From an uncultured Collinsella sp. (lineage in GTDB: Bacteria > Actinomycetota > Coriobacteriia > Coriobacteriales > Coriobacteriaceae): DNA of 64,000 nt. Below are positions 7,629 through 17,600 of this stretch, piece by piece. Within the stretch, counting starts at the first letter, position 1; each line of letters starts with the position of its first letter. Where the stretch lies: assembly GCA_900540845.1 (NCBI GenBank), contig UQHS01000012.1, forward strand, positions 1-64,000. The letters run 5' to 3'. The notes beneath the pieces are model-generated. The model worked only from the letters and a program-made list of their open reading frames with translations, did not search any database and was not told the DNA's origin. The position numbers were made by a program, and so were the translations under genes.

Positions 7629-10600
7629 ATGGCGCTAAACGTATATACCACGCAGGGCTCCAGCGAACTTTCCGGGGATGAGGTCGCCCTGATCGGGCGT
7701 GCCGCCGGGCAATGGGGGCGCGCCACGGTGCTGGTGCCCTCGTTTGACGAGCGTGAGGCGTGCCGGCAGGTGCTGGCCCGCTCGGGCGTCGGGCTGGGCG
7801 TGGAAGTGCTCACCCCGTCCACTTGGATCGACGGGCTGTGGGCGCTCATGGGCGACGGGCGGCGCCTGCTGCGCTCGATTGAGCGCCGCATGCTCATGGC
7901 GCATGTGGTGTCGGGCTTCTCCGAGCATGAGCTGGCGCCCCTGCGTTCCAACCCCGGCACGATTCGCCTGCTGGCCGACCTCGCCCGCGACCTGCTCGGC
8001 GTCATCCCGGCCGAGGACGCGCATGCGGAGCAGGACTGGTCCGATGCCGAGCGCACGGTGTTTTGCGTGCTGCGCCGTTACGCCGCGGCGCTGTCGGAGC
8101 GCGGCCTGATCGAGCCCTGCCAGGCGGCCGGCACCCTGGCCTCAGCCATCGTTTCGCAGGCCCCGGCGTGCGCCCGCTGCGTGATCCTGCGCGATGTCAC
8201 CGCGCTCCCGGGGTATCTCGCCGGGCTCGTGCGCGCGTCTGCCGCTGCCGGCGAGGCGGCGGTCTTGCTCGGTCGCGAGCAGGCGTCGCTGGCGCAGGCG
8301 TTTGCGTCCGATGCCGTCGTGACCCTGGGCGAGGGCCCCTCAGATGACAAGCCGCCTTATGTTGGTGGCACCGCCACGCGCGAGGCCGCCCCGGCGTTTT
8401 TGGAGGTCGCCGGTCCGCACGCTCGCGACCGCGCCTATGCAGACGCCATAGCAAAGCTCGTGGGTGACGGGCGCTCGGTCGTGGTCGCGAGCGCCCGCCC
8501 GGGGGCCTTGTTCGAGCAGCTTGCGGAGCGCCTCGCGGTCCGCGGCATCGCGAGCGAGGCGACCTATCGCGTGCGGTTCGCGGACACGGTGGTGGGCCAT
8601 CAGTTCCAGGCGCTCAGCGATATCGTGTCCCGCATGCGCGAGGCGGGAGACGACCCCGCCCGCGCCGGTTTGTGGTGGCCCGCGCCCGAGCTCTCCGATT
8701 GGATGGCGTCGCCGCTCTCCGGTGCCGACGCCTTCGCCGCGCGCCAATTCGACAAAAAGGTGAGGCAAGATCGCTCGATGTCGCCCGAGCACGTCATGCG
8801 CCTGCTCCAAAGCCATCAGTCGATGACGGAGTCGCGCCGCAAGAAGGCGGGAGCGACGAGCCCGTATGCAAGCGTTCCCGTTGTGTGCGGGGGCGTGGTC
8901 AACGTCTTGTGGCAGGGGCGCTACGTCTCCGCCCTCAAAGGCATGTGCTCGGTCGCCGCGGCGTTGCCGCCGTCGGCTCTCGGCTGGACGGACGGCGCCG
9001 CCCGCCTAGCGGTCGAGAAGGCGATGGCGGCCAAGGCCATCGAGGTCATGTCGGAGGTCCCGCACGCCCTCGGCGTCACGCAGGACCTGGCGGTGGATGC
9101 TCTGGAGATGCTCGCGGTCCCCACGACGAGGTGTGCAGAGCGGCGGCTTGCGGGCCAGGACCTCTCGAGCCCCGCCTCCGAGGGGGATCACCCCGTGCGC
9201 TTCATGTCCCTTGCCGAGGCGGCCCTCCTGCCGCGCGCTTCGGTCGACGCCGTCTTCATCGCCGATGTCGACATCGACAATTTCGGGCTCGCGCACGAGG
9301 AAGGCGCGGCGACGACACTCGCAAACAAATTGGGGGCGCCCGCTCTCGAGCTTGAGCCTGCGGCCCGCCTCCGCGATCTGTTCGAGCGGACTTGCGCCGC
9401 CTCGCGCGGCAGGGTGGTGCTCGCGCGCGTCACCCACGATCGCCAGGCGAAGGACCGCTATCCGGCCGCCATCTGGACCGAGCTCGCCGCGCGTCAGCGC
9501 GTGCAGGGCGTCCAGCCGCACGTCGTGCGTGTGGGCGAGGGCGAGGTCGTCGAAAACCTCGATATCGCCGGGGGAGAGGGAATGCGCACTTCGCGTGTGG
9601 AATGTCTGCCCCCGCAAACGCTCGGCGACGAGGCGGTGCCGTATCTCGTGCTGTATCAGCGCGACCGCTCCAACCCCGAGGGCCCATTGGTGCCCCGTCA
9701 GCTGTCCGCCTCGCAGATCGAGAGCTACGCGAGCTGCCCGCTGTGCTGGTTCATGTCCTCGCGCGTGCGCCCCACCTCCCTCGACGCCGGCTTCGGCAAC
9801 ATGGAGAAGGGCAACTTCGTCCACGACGTGATGTATCGCTTCCATATGGAGCTCGCCGCCGCGAACATGCCGCGCGTGACGAGCGCAAACCTCGCAGACA
9901 GCCTCGATATGCTGCGGCGCGTGTTCGGCGAGGTGCGCCTGGAGCACGCGTCAAACAAGACGTCGAGTTCCGCAGCCCTCATCCCGCACTCGGCGATCGA
10001 GTCCGCCCAGGTGGACGAGATCTTGCCGCAGCTCGAGACAGTGGTACGCTACGAGGCGCAGGCGCTTTCGCCCTTCGCCCCGAAGTACCTCGAATATTCG
10101 TTTAACAGCCTGGGCGTCACCTACGCGGGCCGTCCGCTCGGCGGGCGCATCGACCGCGTGGACGTCGACGCCGAGGGCCGTGCGGTCGTGATCGATTACA
10201 AGCATCGCTCCGACGCCGCCGCCTTTGGCCTCAAGGACCCAACCGTGCCCAAACGCGACGGCACGGTCCCCGCCGACGACCCCGATTGGCTGCCCGAACA
10301 CACGCAGTCGCTCATCTACGCGCAGGCGCTGCGGCGTTCCAGCTTGGAGCTCGATACTCGGGCCGGCATGTACCTCACCACCAAGGGCGCCAAGCCCGCA
10401 TTGCGCGGCGCCGCGTCCGAGGAGCTTGTCGAGGTCGAGCCGGGGGACGGGCGCGTGCCCGGCATGCGCTCGGGTTTCCCCGATGCCGAGCATGGCGGCA
10501 CGATGACGTTCGAGCAGTTGCTCGATCGCGTCGAGGACACCATCGAGCGCCGGCTCGACGCGCTTGAGGCGGGGGATATCGCCGCCGCCGAGAAACCGAG

Positions 10601-10652
10601 CACGCGATGCGCGTTCAACCACGGTCTAGGATTCGAGCGGAGGAATGCGTAA
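7629..10652 (+). CDS. addB: AddB-like helicase-nuclease subunit
   Basis: A ~1007-residue partner of AddA in the AddAB (RecBCD-like) end-resection complex. The C-terminal PD-(D/E)XK nuclease is clear: GGRIDRVDV and VVIDYKHR near residues 836-860, preceded by SASQIESYASCPLCW near 700. The N-terminus has the AddB/RecB-like architecture but no recognisable Walker A (GxGKT), so the helicase half is probably inactive. The usual C-terminal CxxCxxxxxC iron-sulfur signature is reduced to one Cys (TRCAFNHGLGF). ATG 7629 is chosen; a GTG lies two codons earlier. addA starts three bases after the stop. Confidence 0.85.
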   Translation: MALNVYTTQGSSELSGDEVALIGRAAGQWGRATVLVPSFDEREACRQVLARSGVGLGVEVLTPSTWIDGLWALMGDGRRLLRSIERRMLMAHVVSGFSEHELAPLRSNPGTIRLLADLARDLLGVIPAEDAHAEQDWSDAERTVFCVLRRYAAALSERGLIEPCQAAGTLASAIVSQAPACARCVILRDVTALPGYLAGLVRASAAAGEAAVLLGREQASLAQAFASDAVVTLGEGPSDDKPPYVGGTATREAAPAFLEVAGPHARDRAYADAIAKLVGDGRSVVVASARPGALFEQLAERLAVRGIASEATYRVRFADTVVGHQFQALSDIVSRMREAGDDPARAGLWWPAPELSDWMASPLSGADAFAARQFDKKVRQDRSMSPEHVMRLLQSHQSMTESRRKKAGATSPYASVPVVCGGVVNVLWQGRYVSALKGMCSVAAALPPSALGWTDGAARLAVEKAMAAKAIEVMSEVPHALGVTQDLAVDALEMLAVPTTRCAERRLAGQDLSSPASEGDHPVRFMSLAEAALLPRASVDAVFIADVDIDNFGLAHEEGAATTLANKLGAPALELEPAARLRDLFERTCAASRGRVVLARVTHDRQAKDRYPAAIWTELAARQRVQGVQPHVVRVGEGEVVENLDIAGGEGMRTSRVECLPPQTLGDEAVPYLVLYQRDRSNPEGPLVPRQLSASQIESYASCPLCWFMSSRVRPTSLDAGFGNMEKGNFVHDVMYRFHMELAAANMPRVTSANLADSLDMLRRVFGEVRLEHASNKTSSSAALIPHSAIESAQVDEILPQLETVVRYEAQALSPFAPKYLEYSFNSLGVTYAGRPLGGRIDRVDVDAEGRAVVIDYKHRSDAAAFGLKDPTVPKRDGTVPADDPDWLPEHTQSLIYAQALRRSSLELDTRAGMYLTTKGAKPALRGAASEELVEVEPGDGRVPGMRSGFPDAEHGGTMTFEQLLDRVEDTIERRLDALEAGDIAAAEKPSTRCAFNHGLGFERRNA

Positions 10653-10655
10653 GAC

Positions 10656-13600
10656 ATGGACCTTACTACTCTCATGCCCCAGCAGCGGGATATCGTCACG
10701 ACGCTCGACCGGCCCCTGTTCGTTTCGGCGGGCGCCGGGTCGGGCAAGACCTTCACGCTCACGCGCCGCATCCTGTGGGCGCTCTCGCCCGAGTCGGGGC
10801 CGTTCATCACGAGCCTCGATCAGGTGCTGGCCATCACCTTCACCAAAGACGCCGCCGCCGAGATTCGCGAGCGCGTGCGCGGTGCCCTGATCGAGGAGGG
10901 CATGGCCGAGGCGGCCCTTGCGGTGGACGACGCCTGGATCTCGACCATCCACGGCATGTGCGCCCGCATCCTGCGCGCCCATGCGCTCGAGCTCGGGCTG
11001 GACCCCGAGTTCAGCGTCATCGACGGGTCGGTCTCCGGGCCGTTGATGGACCGCGCGGTCGACACGGTGATAGCCCGGTCGGGCACTGGCCTGCAGCGCC
11101 TTCGCGCGTGGTTTCCCCTCGTGGGGGAGGTCGACCCGAGCGGGTTCGAGGCGGGCGTGAGCGCGCGCGGCCTTGTGCGCACCCTGCTGGAGAAGGCGAG
11201 CGCGTCGCGCCATGGGTTCGACGACATCCACCTGCTGCGAGGGTCGGTGGACTTCTCGGGCCTCATGGACGCATACCGCTCGTGCTTGGGGGCGAGCGCC
11301 AAGGCCGCCGAGACCGCCCGGGTGGCGCTCGACGCGATCGAGGCCTATCTCGCCGGGCCCCAGTCGCTCGCCGAGCTGTCGAGGTGCATGCTGAGCTGCG
11401 GCATGCCAAGGGCGAGCAAGGCGTTTCCCAAGGAGCAGGTCGCGCTCCTCAAGGCCGAGGCGGCTGACACCTTCATCAACGCGTACCTCGCGTGCGGCGG
11501 CGACGCACTCGACGAGCTGCTCGGGCTCGCGCGCGCGGTGTTCGACGAGTACGAGGCCCTCAAGGCCGAGCGCTCGGCGCTCGACAACAACGACCTGCTG
11601 CGCCGTACGTACGAGGCCCTGCGCGACCATGAGGAGATCCGCCGCGCGTATGCGGGCAAGTTCGCCATGGTGATGATCGACGAGTTCCAAGACACCGATC
11701 AGCAGCAGGTTGACCTCATCGGCTTTTTGACCGGGGAGGGCGGCCGTGCACTGTGCACGGTGGGTGATGCCCAGCAGTCCATCTACCGGTTTCGCGGCGC
11801 GGAGGTCGAGGTTTTCCGCCGCGCGGAGCGCCGCATCGCCGTGGGTGCGGACGACGCCGGGGTGGGCGCTGCGGAGGCGGGTTCGGTCGTGAAGCTCGTG
11901 AAGAACTTCCGCAGCCACGCCGAGATCCTCGAGTACGTGGCGCGCATTTTCGACGACGGCCAGGGTGGCATCATGCCGAGCTTCCTGAACCTGCTGCCGC
12001 ATGACGGCCGGGCGGACGGTTTGGCGGTCGAGGGCGCGTCGCGCAGGCAGGCGCTGTTGGTGGCAGGCGGCACCACCGAGGAGCGCACGCGCGCGAAGGC
12101 GGAGGCCATCGCGCGGCGGTTCAGGGCCCTTGCCGACGCGGGTCAGCCGGTGGGCGGAATGGTGCTGCTGCTTGGCGGCATGCCCCGGGCGAGCGTCTAT
12201 GCCGACGCCATGCGCGAGCAGGGGCTCGACTGCGTGATCAGCGGCGGCTCGGTGTTCGCCGACACCGAGGAGGCTCGCAGCGTCCGTGCGCTCGTGCACG
12301 CGCTCGCCAACCCCGCCGACACGGCTCAGGGCCTCGCCCCGCTGCTCGCCTCCCCGATGTTTGCCCTGGGTGCCCAGGAGTTCTTGGCGCTTTCCACGGC
12401 GCTTGACCCCGAGACGGGCGAGACCCGCCGTCGCAACATCGATCAGGGTCTCTTTACCGACGAGGACGCCCCCGGGTTCGGCGAGCTGCCGCTGCTCGAG
12501 CGCGCTCGTGTCGTGCTTCGTCGCGCGCTCGCGCGACAGGGCCGCGACTCCATGGCGGCCATCGCGCGCGACGTGGTGAACGAGTCGGGCTGGATGGTGC
12601 GTCTCGCGGCGCTTGGCGCCGAAGGGCGGGCGAGTGCCGCCAACGTGTTGAAGGCGCTTGACGCGATTGCCGAGGCGGAGGCGGAGTTCGATCGTTCCCC
12701 TCGCATGGTCGCCTTGGCGTACGACCGATTCTTGGCTGGCAAGCAGGCCCCCGGCGCCCTCAATGAAGAGGGCGGCAACGCGGTGCGCATCATGACGGTG
12801 CACGCGAGTAAGGGCCTCGAGTTCCCCGTGGTCGCGGTGTCCGAGTGCTTCGGCATTCGGAAGAGCTCCGAGCGCATGCAGACCGCGCGACGCGAAGACG
12901 GCGTGCTCGACGTGGTCGCGCTTCCGGGACGCTTCCCGTCGTTGCGCACCGACGATGGGGAGTTTGTCGACGGTGCCGAGGTCGAGAAGCAGTTCAAGAA
13001 GTTCTTCACGGGTTCGGGGGCCTCTGCGCCGTGGCTCGATGCGAGTCTCGTGGACGACGTATGCGCCACAGGCTCTGCCGCCGAGGCGTGGATGTCCATG
13101 CGCGACGAGGAGGACCGCCTGGCGCTCGAGGAGCGCGCCCGTCTGCTCTACGTCGCGATGACGCGCGCCCGCGAGGTCTGCCTGTTGGCGCTCGATTCGC
13201 CCGTGAGCCGCGGTAACGTGCCGGAGCTATCCCTCAAACCCGAAACCGACCTGACGCCCGCGGTCCTCGAGCGCATCCTTCCCAACGAAGGGGTCACGCT
13301 CGATTGCGATCGGCTGGTGTTCGACAATTCGCAAGCGGGGGATTTCGAGCTCATCGCCCTGAGGGACTTCGTCTACGGCGGCGTCACGCACGAGGCCGCC
13401 GTGGAGGAGCCCGAGGCGGAGCTTGGGGAGGACGAGCGCTTCTCTGCGGAGGGGCTCAGGCTCGTTTCGGGAGAGGCGTCGCGGGCCTCCGATGGGGGTG
13501 CGGAGCTGCCCTGCGCCGACTCGTCCACCGTCGCCGATACGTTCACGCTCGTCGAGCCCGCCGCCCGCTACGTGCGCGTCGCGGCAGGCTCGCGCCCACC

Positions 13601-14366
13601 CCGAGCCTCGTATAGCTATTCCTCCATCTCGGCTGCCCTGCACGCCGAGGGCGAGGACCGCGTCGACTGGCACGGCCTCGGCGACGAGGGCACATTCGAT
13701 GCCGACGATGCGGTGGGCAACTCGGGCGCTGCCGACGCCGCTGTGGGATCTAGGGACGGCGCTCTTGCCGCCTCCTCCGACGCCCCGCATGGCGGCGATG
13801 CGGCCGCCCCGGAGGCTTCGGACGGCCACGCTCCCTCAAACGGGGACGCCACGGCCTTGGGCAGCGCGTTTCATGCGGCGGCCCAGTGGCTTGTGGAGTG
13901 CGACGCCGCCGAGCTCCCATCCGAGCGGGCAGACGCCCTCTGCCGCTACTGGGGTTGCACCGAATCCCAGCGCAGGCGCTTCAATGGCGCCATGGACCGC
14001 TGGCTTGGCAGCGACGTGCGCGCCGAGGCCCTTGACTGGCCGGTCGTGCGTGCCGAGGTACCGTTCTACACGCTCGGCATGGACGACATGACAAGTCAGT
14101 TTGGCGCATATGCCGAGGGCGCGATCGACCTGCTCTGCACGGATCCCGCGGACGTCTCGCGCGCCCTGCTCATCGACTACAAGACGGGCGGCAGCGAGCT
14201 TGAGACTGAGGAGCGCCTGCAAGAGAAGCACGCCCTGCAGGCCCGTGTCTACGCCGACGTGCTGCACAAGGCTGGGTACGGGCGGGTGACGCTCAAATTC
14301 GTCCGTGTCGAGGTTCCCGACCCTGCCGACCCCACGCAGCCCCAAGTGGTGACCTACGAGCTGTAG
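10656..14366 (+). CDS. addA: AddA helicase-nuclease (UvrD-like) subunit
   Basis: A 1236-residue SF1A helicase with nuclease. Walker A SAGAGSGKT at 24-32, TFTKDAAAEIR, STIHGMCARIL, Walker B VMIDEFQDTD, GDAQQSIYRFRGA, motif IV NFRSH, motif V TVHASKGLEFPVV and motif VI LLYVAMTRAREV are all intact. The C-terminal nuclease shows GSAFHAAAQW and LLIDYKTGG near residue 1170. An Ala/Asp/Gly-rich linker of roughly 150 residues separates helicase and nuclease. With AddB it processes double-strand breaks for recombination, which fits the ruvABC block downstream. Confidence 0.95.
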   Translation: MDLTTLMPQQRDIVTTLDRPLFVSAGAGSGKTFTLTRRILWALSPESGPFITSLDQVLAITFTKDAAAEIRERVRGALIEEGMAEAALAVDDAWISTIHGMCARILRAHALELGLDPEFSVIDGSVSGPLMDRAVDTVIARSGTGLQRLRAWFPLVGEVDPSGFEAGVSARGLVRTLLEKASASRHGFDDIHLLRGSVDFSGLMDAYRSCLGASAKAAETARVALDAIEAYLAGPQSLAELSRCMLSCGMPRASKAFPKEQVALLKAEAADTFINAYLACGGDALDELLGLARAVFDEYEALKAERSALDNNDLLRRTYEALRDHEEIRRAYAGKFAMVMIDEFQDTDQQQVDLIGFLTGEGGRALCTVGDAQQSIYRFRGAEVEVFRRAERRIAVGADDAGVGAAEAGSVVKLVKNFRSHAEILEYVARIFDDGQGGIMPSFLNLLPHDGRADGLAVEGASRRQALLVAGGTTEERTRAKAEAIARRFRALADAGQPVGGMVLLLGGMPRASVYADAMREQGLDCVISGGSVFADTEEARSVRALVHALANPADTAQGLAPLLASPMFALGAQEFLALSTALDPETGETRRRNIDQGLFTDEDAPGFGELPLLERARVVLRRALARQGRDSMAAIARDVVNESGWMVRLAALGAEGRASAANVLKALDAIAEAEAEFDRSPRMVALAYDRFLAGKQAPGALNEEGGNAVRIMTVHASKGLEFPVVAVSECFGIRKSSERMQTARREDGVLDVVALPGRFPSLRTDDGEFVDGAEVEKQFKKFFTGSGASAPWLDASLVDDVCATGSAAEAWMSMRDEEDRLALEERARLLYVAMTRAREVCLLALDSPVSRGNVPELSLKPETDLTPAVLERILPNEGVTLDCDRLVFDNSQAGDFELIALRDFVYGGVTHEAAVEEPEAELGEDERFSAEGLRLVSGEASRASDGGAELPCADSSTVADTFTLVEPAARYVRVAAGSRPPRASYSYSSISAALHAEGEDRVDWHGLGDEGTFDADDAVGNSGAADAAVGSRDGALAASSDAPHGGDAAAPEASDGHAPSNGDATALGSAFHAAAQWLVECDAAELPSERADALCRYWGCTESQRRRFNGAMDRWLGSDVRAEALDWPVVRAEVPFYTLGMDDMTSQFGAYAEGAIDLLCTDPADVSRALLIDYKTGGSELETEERLQEKHALQARVYADVLHKAGYGRVTLKFVRVEVPDPADPTQPQVVTYEL

Positions 14367-14404
14367 GGTGCGTGATCGGCTCCCCGCCTCGCCGTGCAGC
14401 GGCA

Positions 14405-14467
14405 GACGGTAGCACAGCTGGAAAAACTTCAGGAAATCGCGAAGTTTTGTCGAGCTGTGCTACCGTC
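14405..14467. repeat. Nested inverted repeat between addA and dnaE
   Basis: Perfect 15-bp arms (GACGGTAGCACAGCT at 14405-14419 and its complement at 14453-14467) enclose an inner 8-bp stem AAAACTTC/GAAGTTTT (14423-14430, 14441-14448). No T-run follows, so it is a weak terminator candidate for addA; it resembles the other nested inverted repeats of this window. The rest of the 14367-14687 spacer shows only a TTAGAAT-like -10 and no gene. Confidence 0.75.
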
Positions 14468-14687
14468 GGGGCCGGGAGCCGGGAGCCGCAGCTTCGCGCT
14501 CCGCAGTGCCGCGCGGGGCGGCGGGTCGAGCGCCCGCGAAACCGAACACGCTGTGCGCATTTGCGCGAGTCGGGGGCACACACGTGTTCTGTCTGCCCGC
14601 TCGGTTAGAATCAGTAGCGTTCGAAATGGGGGAGCCCCAGGGCTTCCCAAGGGGATTCTCAGCACATCAGATTGGAGCCTTTGGCAC

Positions 14688-17600
14688 ATGGCATTCGTTC
14701 ACCTGCACAACCATACGGTGTTTTCCATGCTCGACGGGGCGACGCGCATCAAAGATATGGTCGCGCGTGCCGTCGAGCTCGGCATGCCCGCCGTGGCCAT
14801 CACCGACCACGGGTACATGTACGGCGTGCCCGAGCTCGGCCTTGCGTGCGACGCCGTGAACCACGGCACGCCCGAGTACAAGGTGTGGAGCCACGACAAG
14901 TCGTTTCTCGAGAAGGGTCGCCGCGACGAGCTCGAGTGCCCCGACCCCGAGGCCGACCCGCGCGGTTACGAGCAGCACATGAAGGACCTCGCGGCATGGG
15001 ACGCCGAGGGCACCATCGACGCCCTCAAGCCCCCGCTGGTCATCAAGCCCATTTTCGGCTGTGAGGTGTATTTCACCCCCGACGAGACCTTGGCGCGCGA
15101 CCGCAAGCCAGAGCTCTACCACATGGTCCTCTTCGCCCAAAATGAAGAGGGCTACGTCAACCTCATGCAGACGGTTTCCGAGGCTGCCGTCCAGGGCTTC
15201 TACTACAAGCCGCGCGTGACGCTGGACAACTTGCGTCGCCATGCCAAGGGCCTCATCGCGAGCTCTGCGTGCATCGCCGGCATCATTCCCAAGTGCATCG
15301 ACCGCGGCGAGATGGACAAGGCCATCGAGTGGGCAGAGACCTTCCGCGACACCTTCGATCCGGGCAACTTCTACATCGAGATTCAGGAACACGGCATCAC
15401 CACCGACTCCGGCATCACCGACGAGGAGCTCTCGAAGACGCTCATCGAGATCGCCCGGCAGGTGGGCGTCAAGGTCATCGCCACCAACGACTTCCACTAC
15501 CTCACGCGCGAGGACGCGCCCGTCCAGGACGTCGTCATGTGCATCGGCACGAACTCCAAGATCGACGACCCCAATCGCATCCGCATGCAGGGCTCTGAGT
15601 TCTACATGAAGACCGAGGACGAGATGCGCGCGCTGTTCCCGTATTGCCCCGAGGCGTGCGACAACACCCTGGAGATCGCGGAGAAGTGCAACGTCGAGCT
15701 CGACTGGGACAGCATCATCCTGCCCAACTACCCGCTGCTCGACCCCGGCGAGACGCATGAGAGCCAGTTCCGCCGCGAGTGCGAGGAGGGCTTGGCCAAG
15801 CGCTACGGCGACGATTGGGATGGACGTGAGATCGGCGGCGTCGACATTCGCGAGCGCTTCGAGTTCGAGTACAAGGTCATCTGCGACAAGGGATTCGCCG
15901 CCTACTTCCTCATCGTCGCCGAGTACGTTCGCTGGGCAAAGCAAAACGGCATCGGCGTCGGCCCGGGCCGTGGCTCTGCCGCGGGCGCTCTCGTCGCATA
16001 CGCCATGGACATCACCACCTTTGACCCGCTATCGAACGGCCTCATGTTCGAGAGGTTCCTCTCTCCCGAACGTACCGAGATGCCCGATATCGATATGGAC
16101 TTCGACGATGAGCGGCGCCTGGAGGTGGTGGAACACGTCCGCCAGCTCTACGGCCCCGAGAAAGTCACCCACGTCATCACCTACTCGACCATCAAGGCGA
16201 AGCAGGCCATCAACGACGCTGCGCGCGTGCTCGACTACCCCGTCTACATGGGTCAGCGCCTGTCCAAGATGGTCCCCGGCGACCCGGGCGTCAAGCTCAA
16301 GCAGGTTCTTGAGAAGATCCCCGGCAAAGAGGACATGTACAACCCCGACCTCGTCGAGGCATATCAAAAGGACGAGGATGCCCGGCGCATCATCGACACC
16401 GCCCTGTCCATCGAGGGCCTGACTCGCGGCGAAGGTGTGCACGCATGCGCCGTCCTCATTTGCCGCGACGCGGTCAATGAGCACGTCCCCACCAAGCTCG
16501 ACACCAAGGGCGGCGTGGAGATCACCCAGTACGAAGGCCACACGGTCGCCGACATGGGCCTGCTCAAGATGGACTTCCTCGGCCTGCGCACGCTCACGGT
16601 CATCTCCAAGGCGAAGGCGAATATCAAGAAGAGCTTCGGCATCGATATCGACGTCGACGCCATCCCCTTCGACGACCCCAAGATCTTCGAGCTCATGAGT
16701 TCGGGCCGCACCGCCGGCGTGTTCCAGGTCGAGTCCGCCGGCATGACGGCGACCATCAAGAATATGAAGCCCACCGAGTACAAGCACGTGGTCGCTCTGA
16801 TCGCCCTGTACCGTCCGGGCCCGCTCGGCGCCGGCATGGTCACGAGCTACATCAACCGCATGAACGGCAAGGAGCCCGCGGTCTCCTACGACCCGCGCCT
16901 CGACGGCATCCTGGGCGAGACCTACGGCACCATGGTCTACCAGGAGCAGGTTATGCTCATCTCGGTCGAGATGTGCGGCTTCTCCAAGGGCGAATCGGAC
17001 TCCCGCATCCGTAAGCCCGTGGCCAAGAAGAAGATCAAGATGCTCACCGACCAGGTCTTCAAATGGTCGGACGGCGAGGACGAGACCATCTACGACCACT
17101 GGATGAACGGCGCCGAGAAGAACGGCTACAAGCGCGAGGTCGCGCAAAAGATCTGGGACGACGTTCTCGAGTTCGCGTCCTACGCGTTCAACAAGTCGCA
17201 CTCGGCTGGGTACGCCATCCTCGTCATGCAGACCGCTTGGCTCAAGGCGCACTATCCCAACGAGTACATGGCGGCCGTGCTCACCTCCTACACGGGCAAG
17301 ACCGACAAGATCGTGCACTACGTTTCGGCGTGCCGCCACGACGGCATCGCCGTGCTGCCGCCCGACATCAACGAGAGCGGTACCGAGTTCACGGCGACGC
17401 CCGAGGGCGTGCGCTTCGGCCTCGCCGGCATCCGCGGTGTGGGCGAGGGCGTCACCCAGGCCATCATCGAAGAGCGCGAGAAGGGCGGGCCCTATCGCAA
17501 CCTGCATGATTTCGTCGAGCGCGTCGACTCCAGCCAGGCGAACCGCCGCGTGATCGAGGCCCTCATCAAGGCCGGCGCATTCGACTCGACAGGCTACCCG

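Noticed and set aside
14405..14467. Strong Rho-independent terminator of addA
   Set aside because: The stem is long but no T-run follows on either strand.
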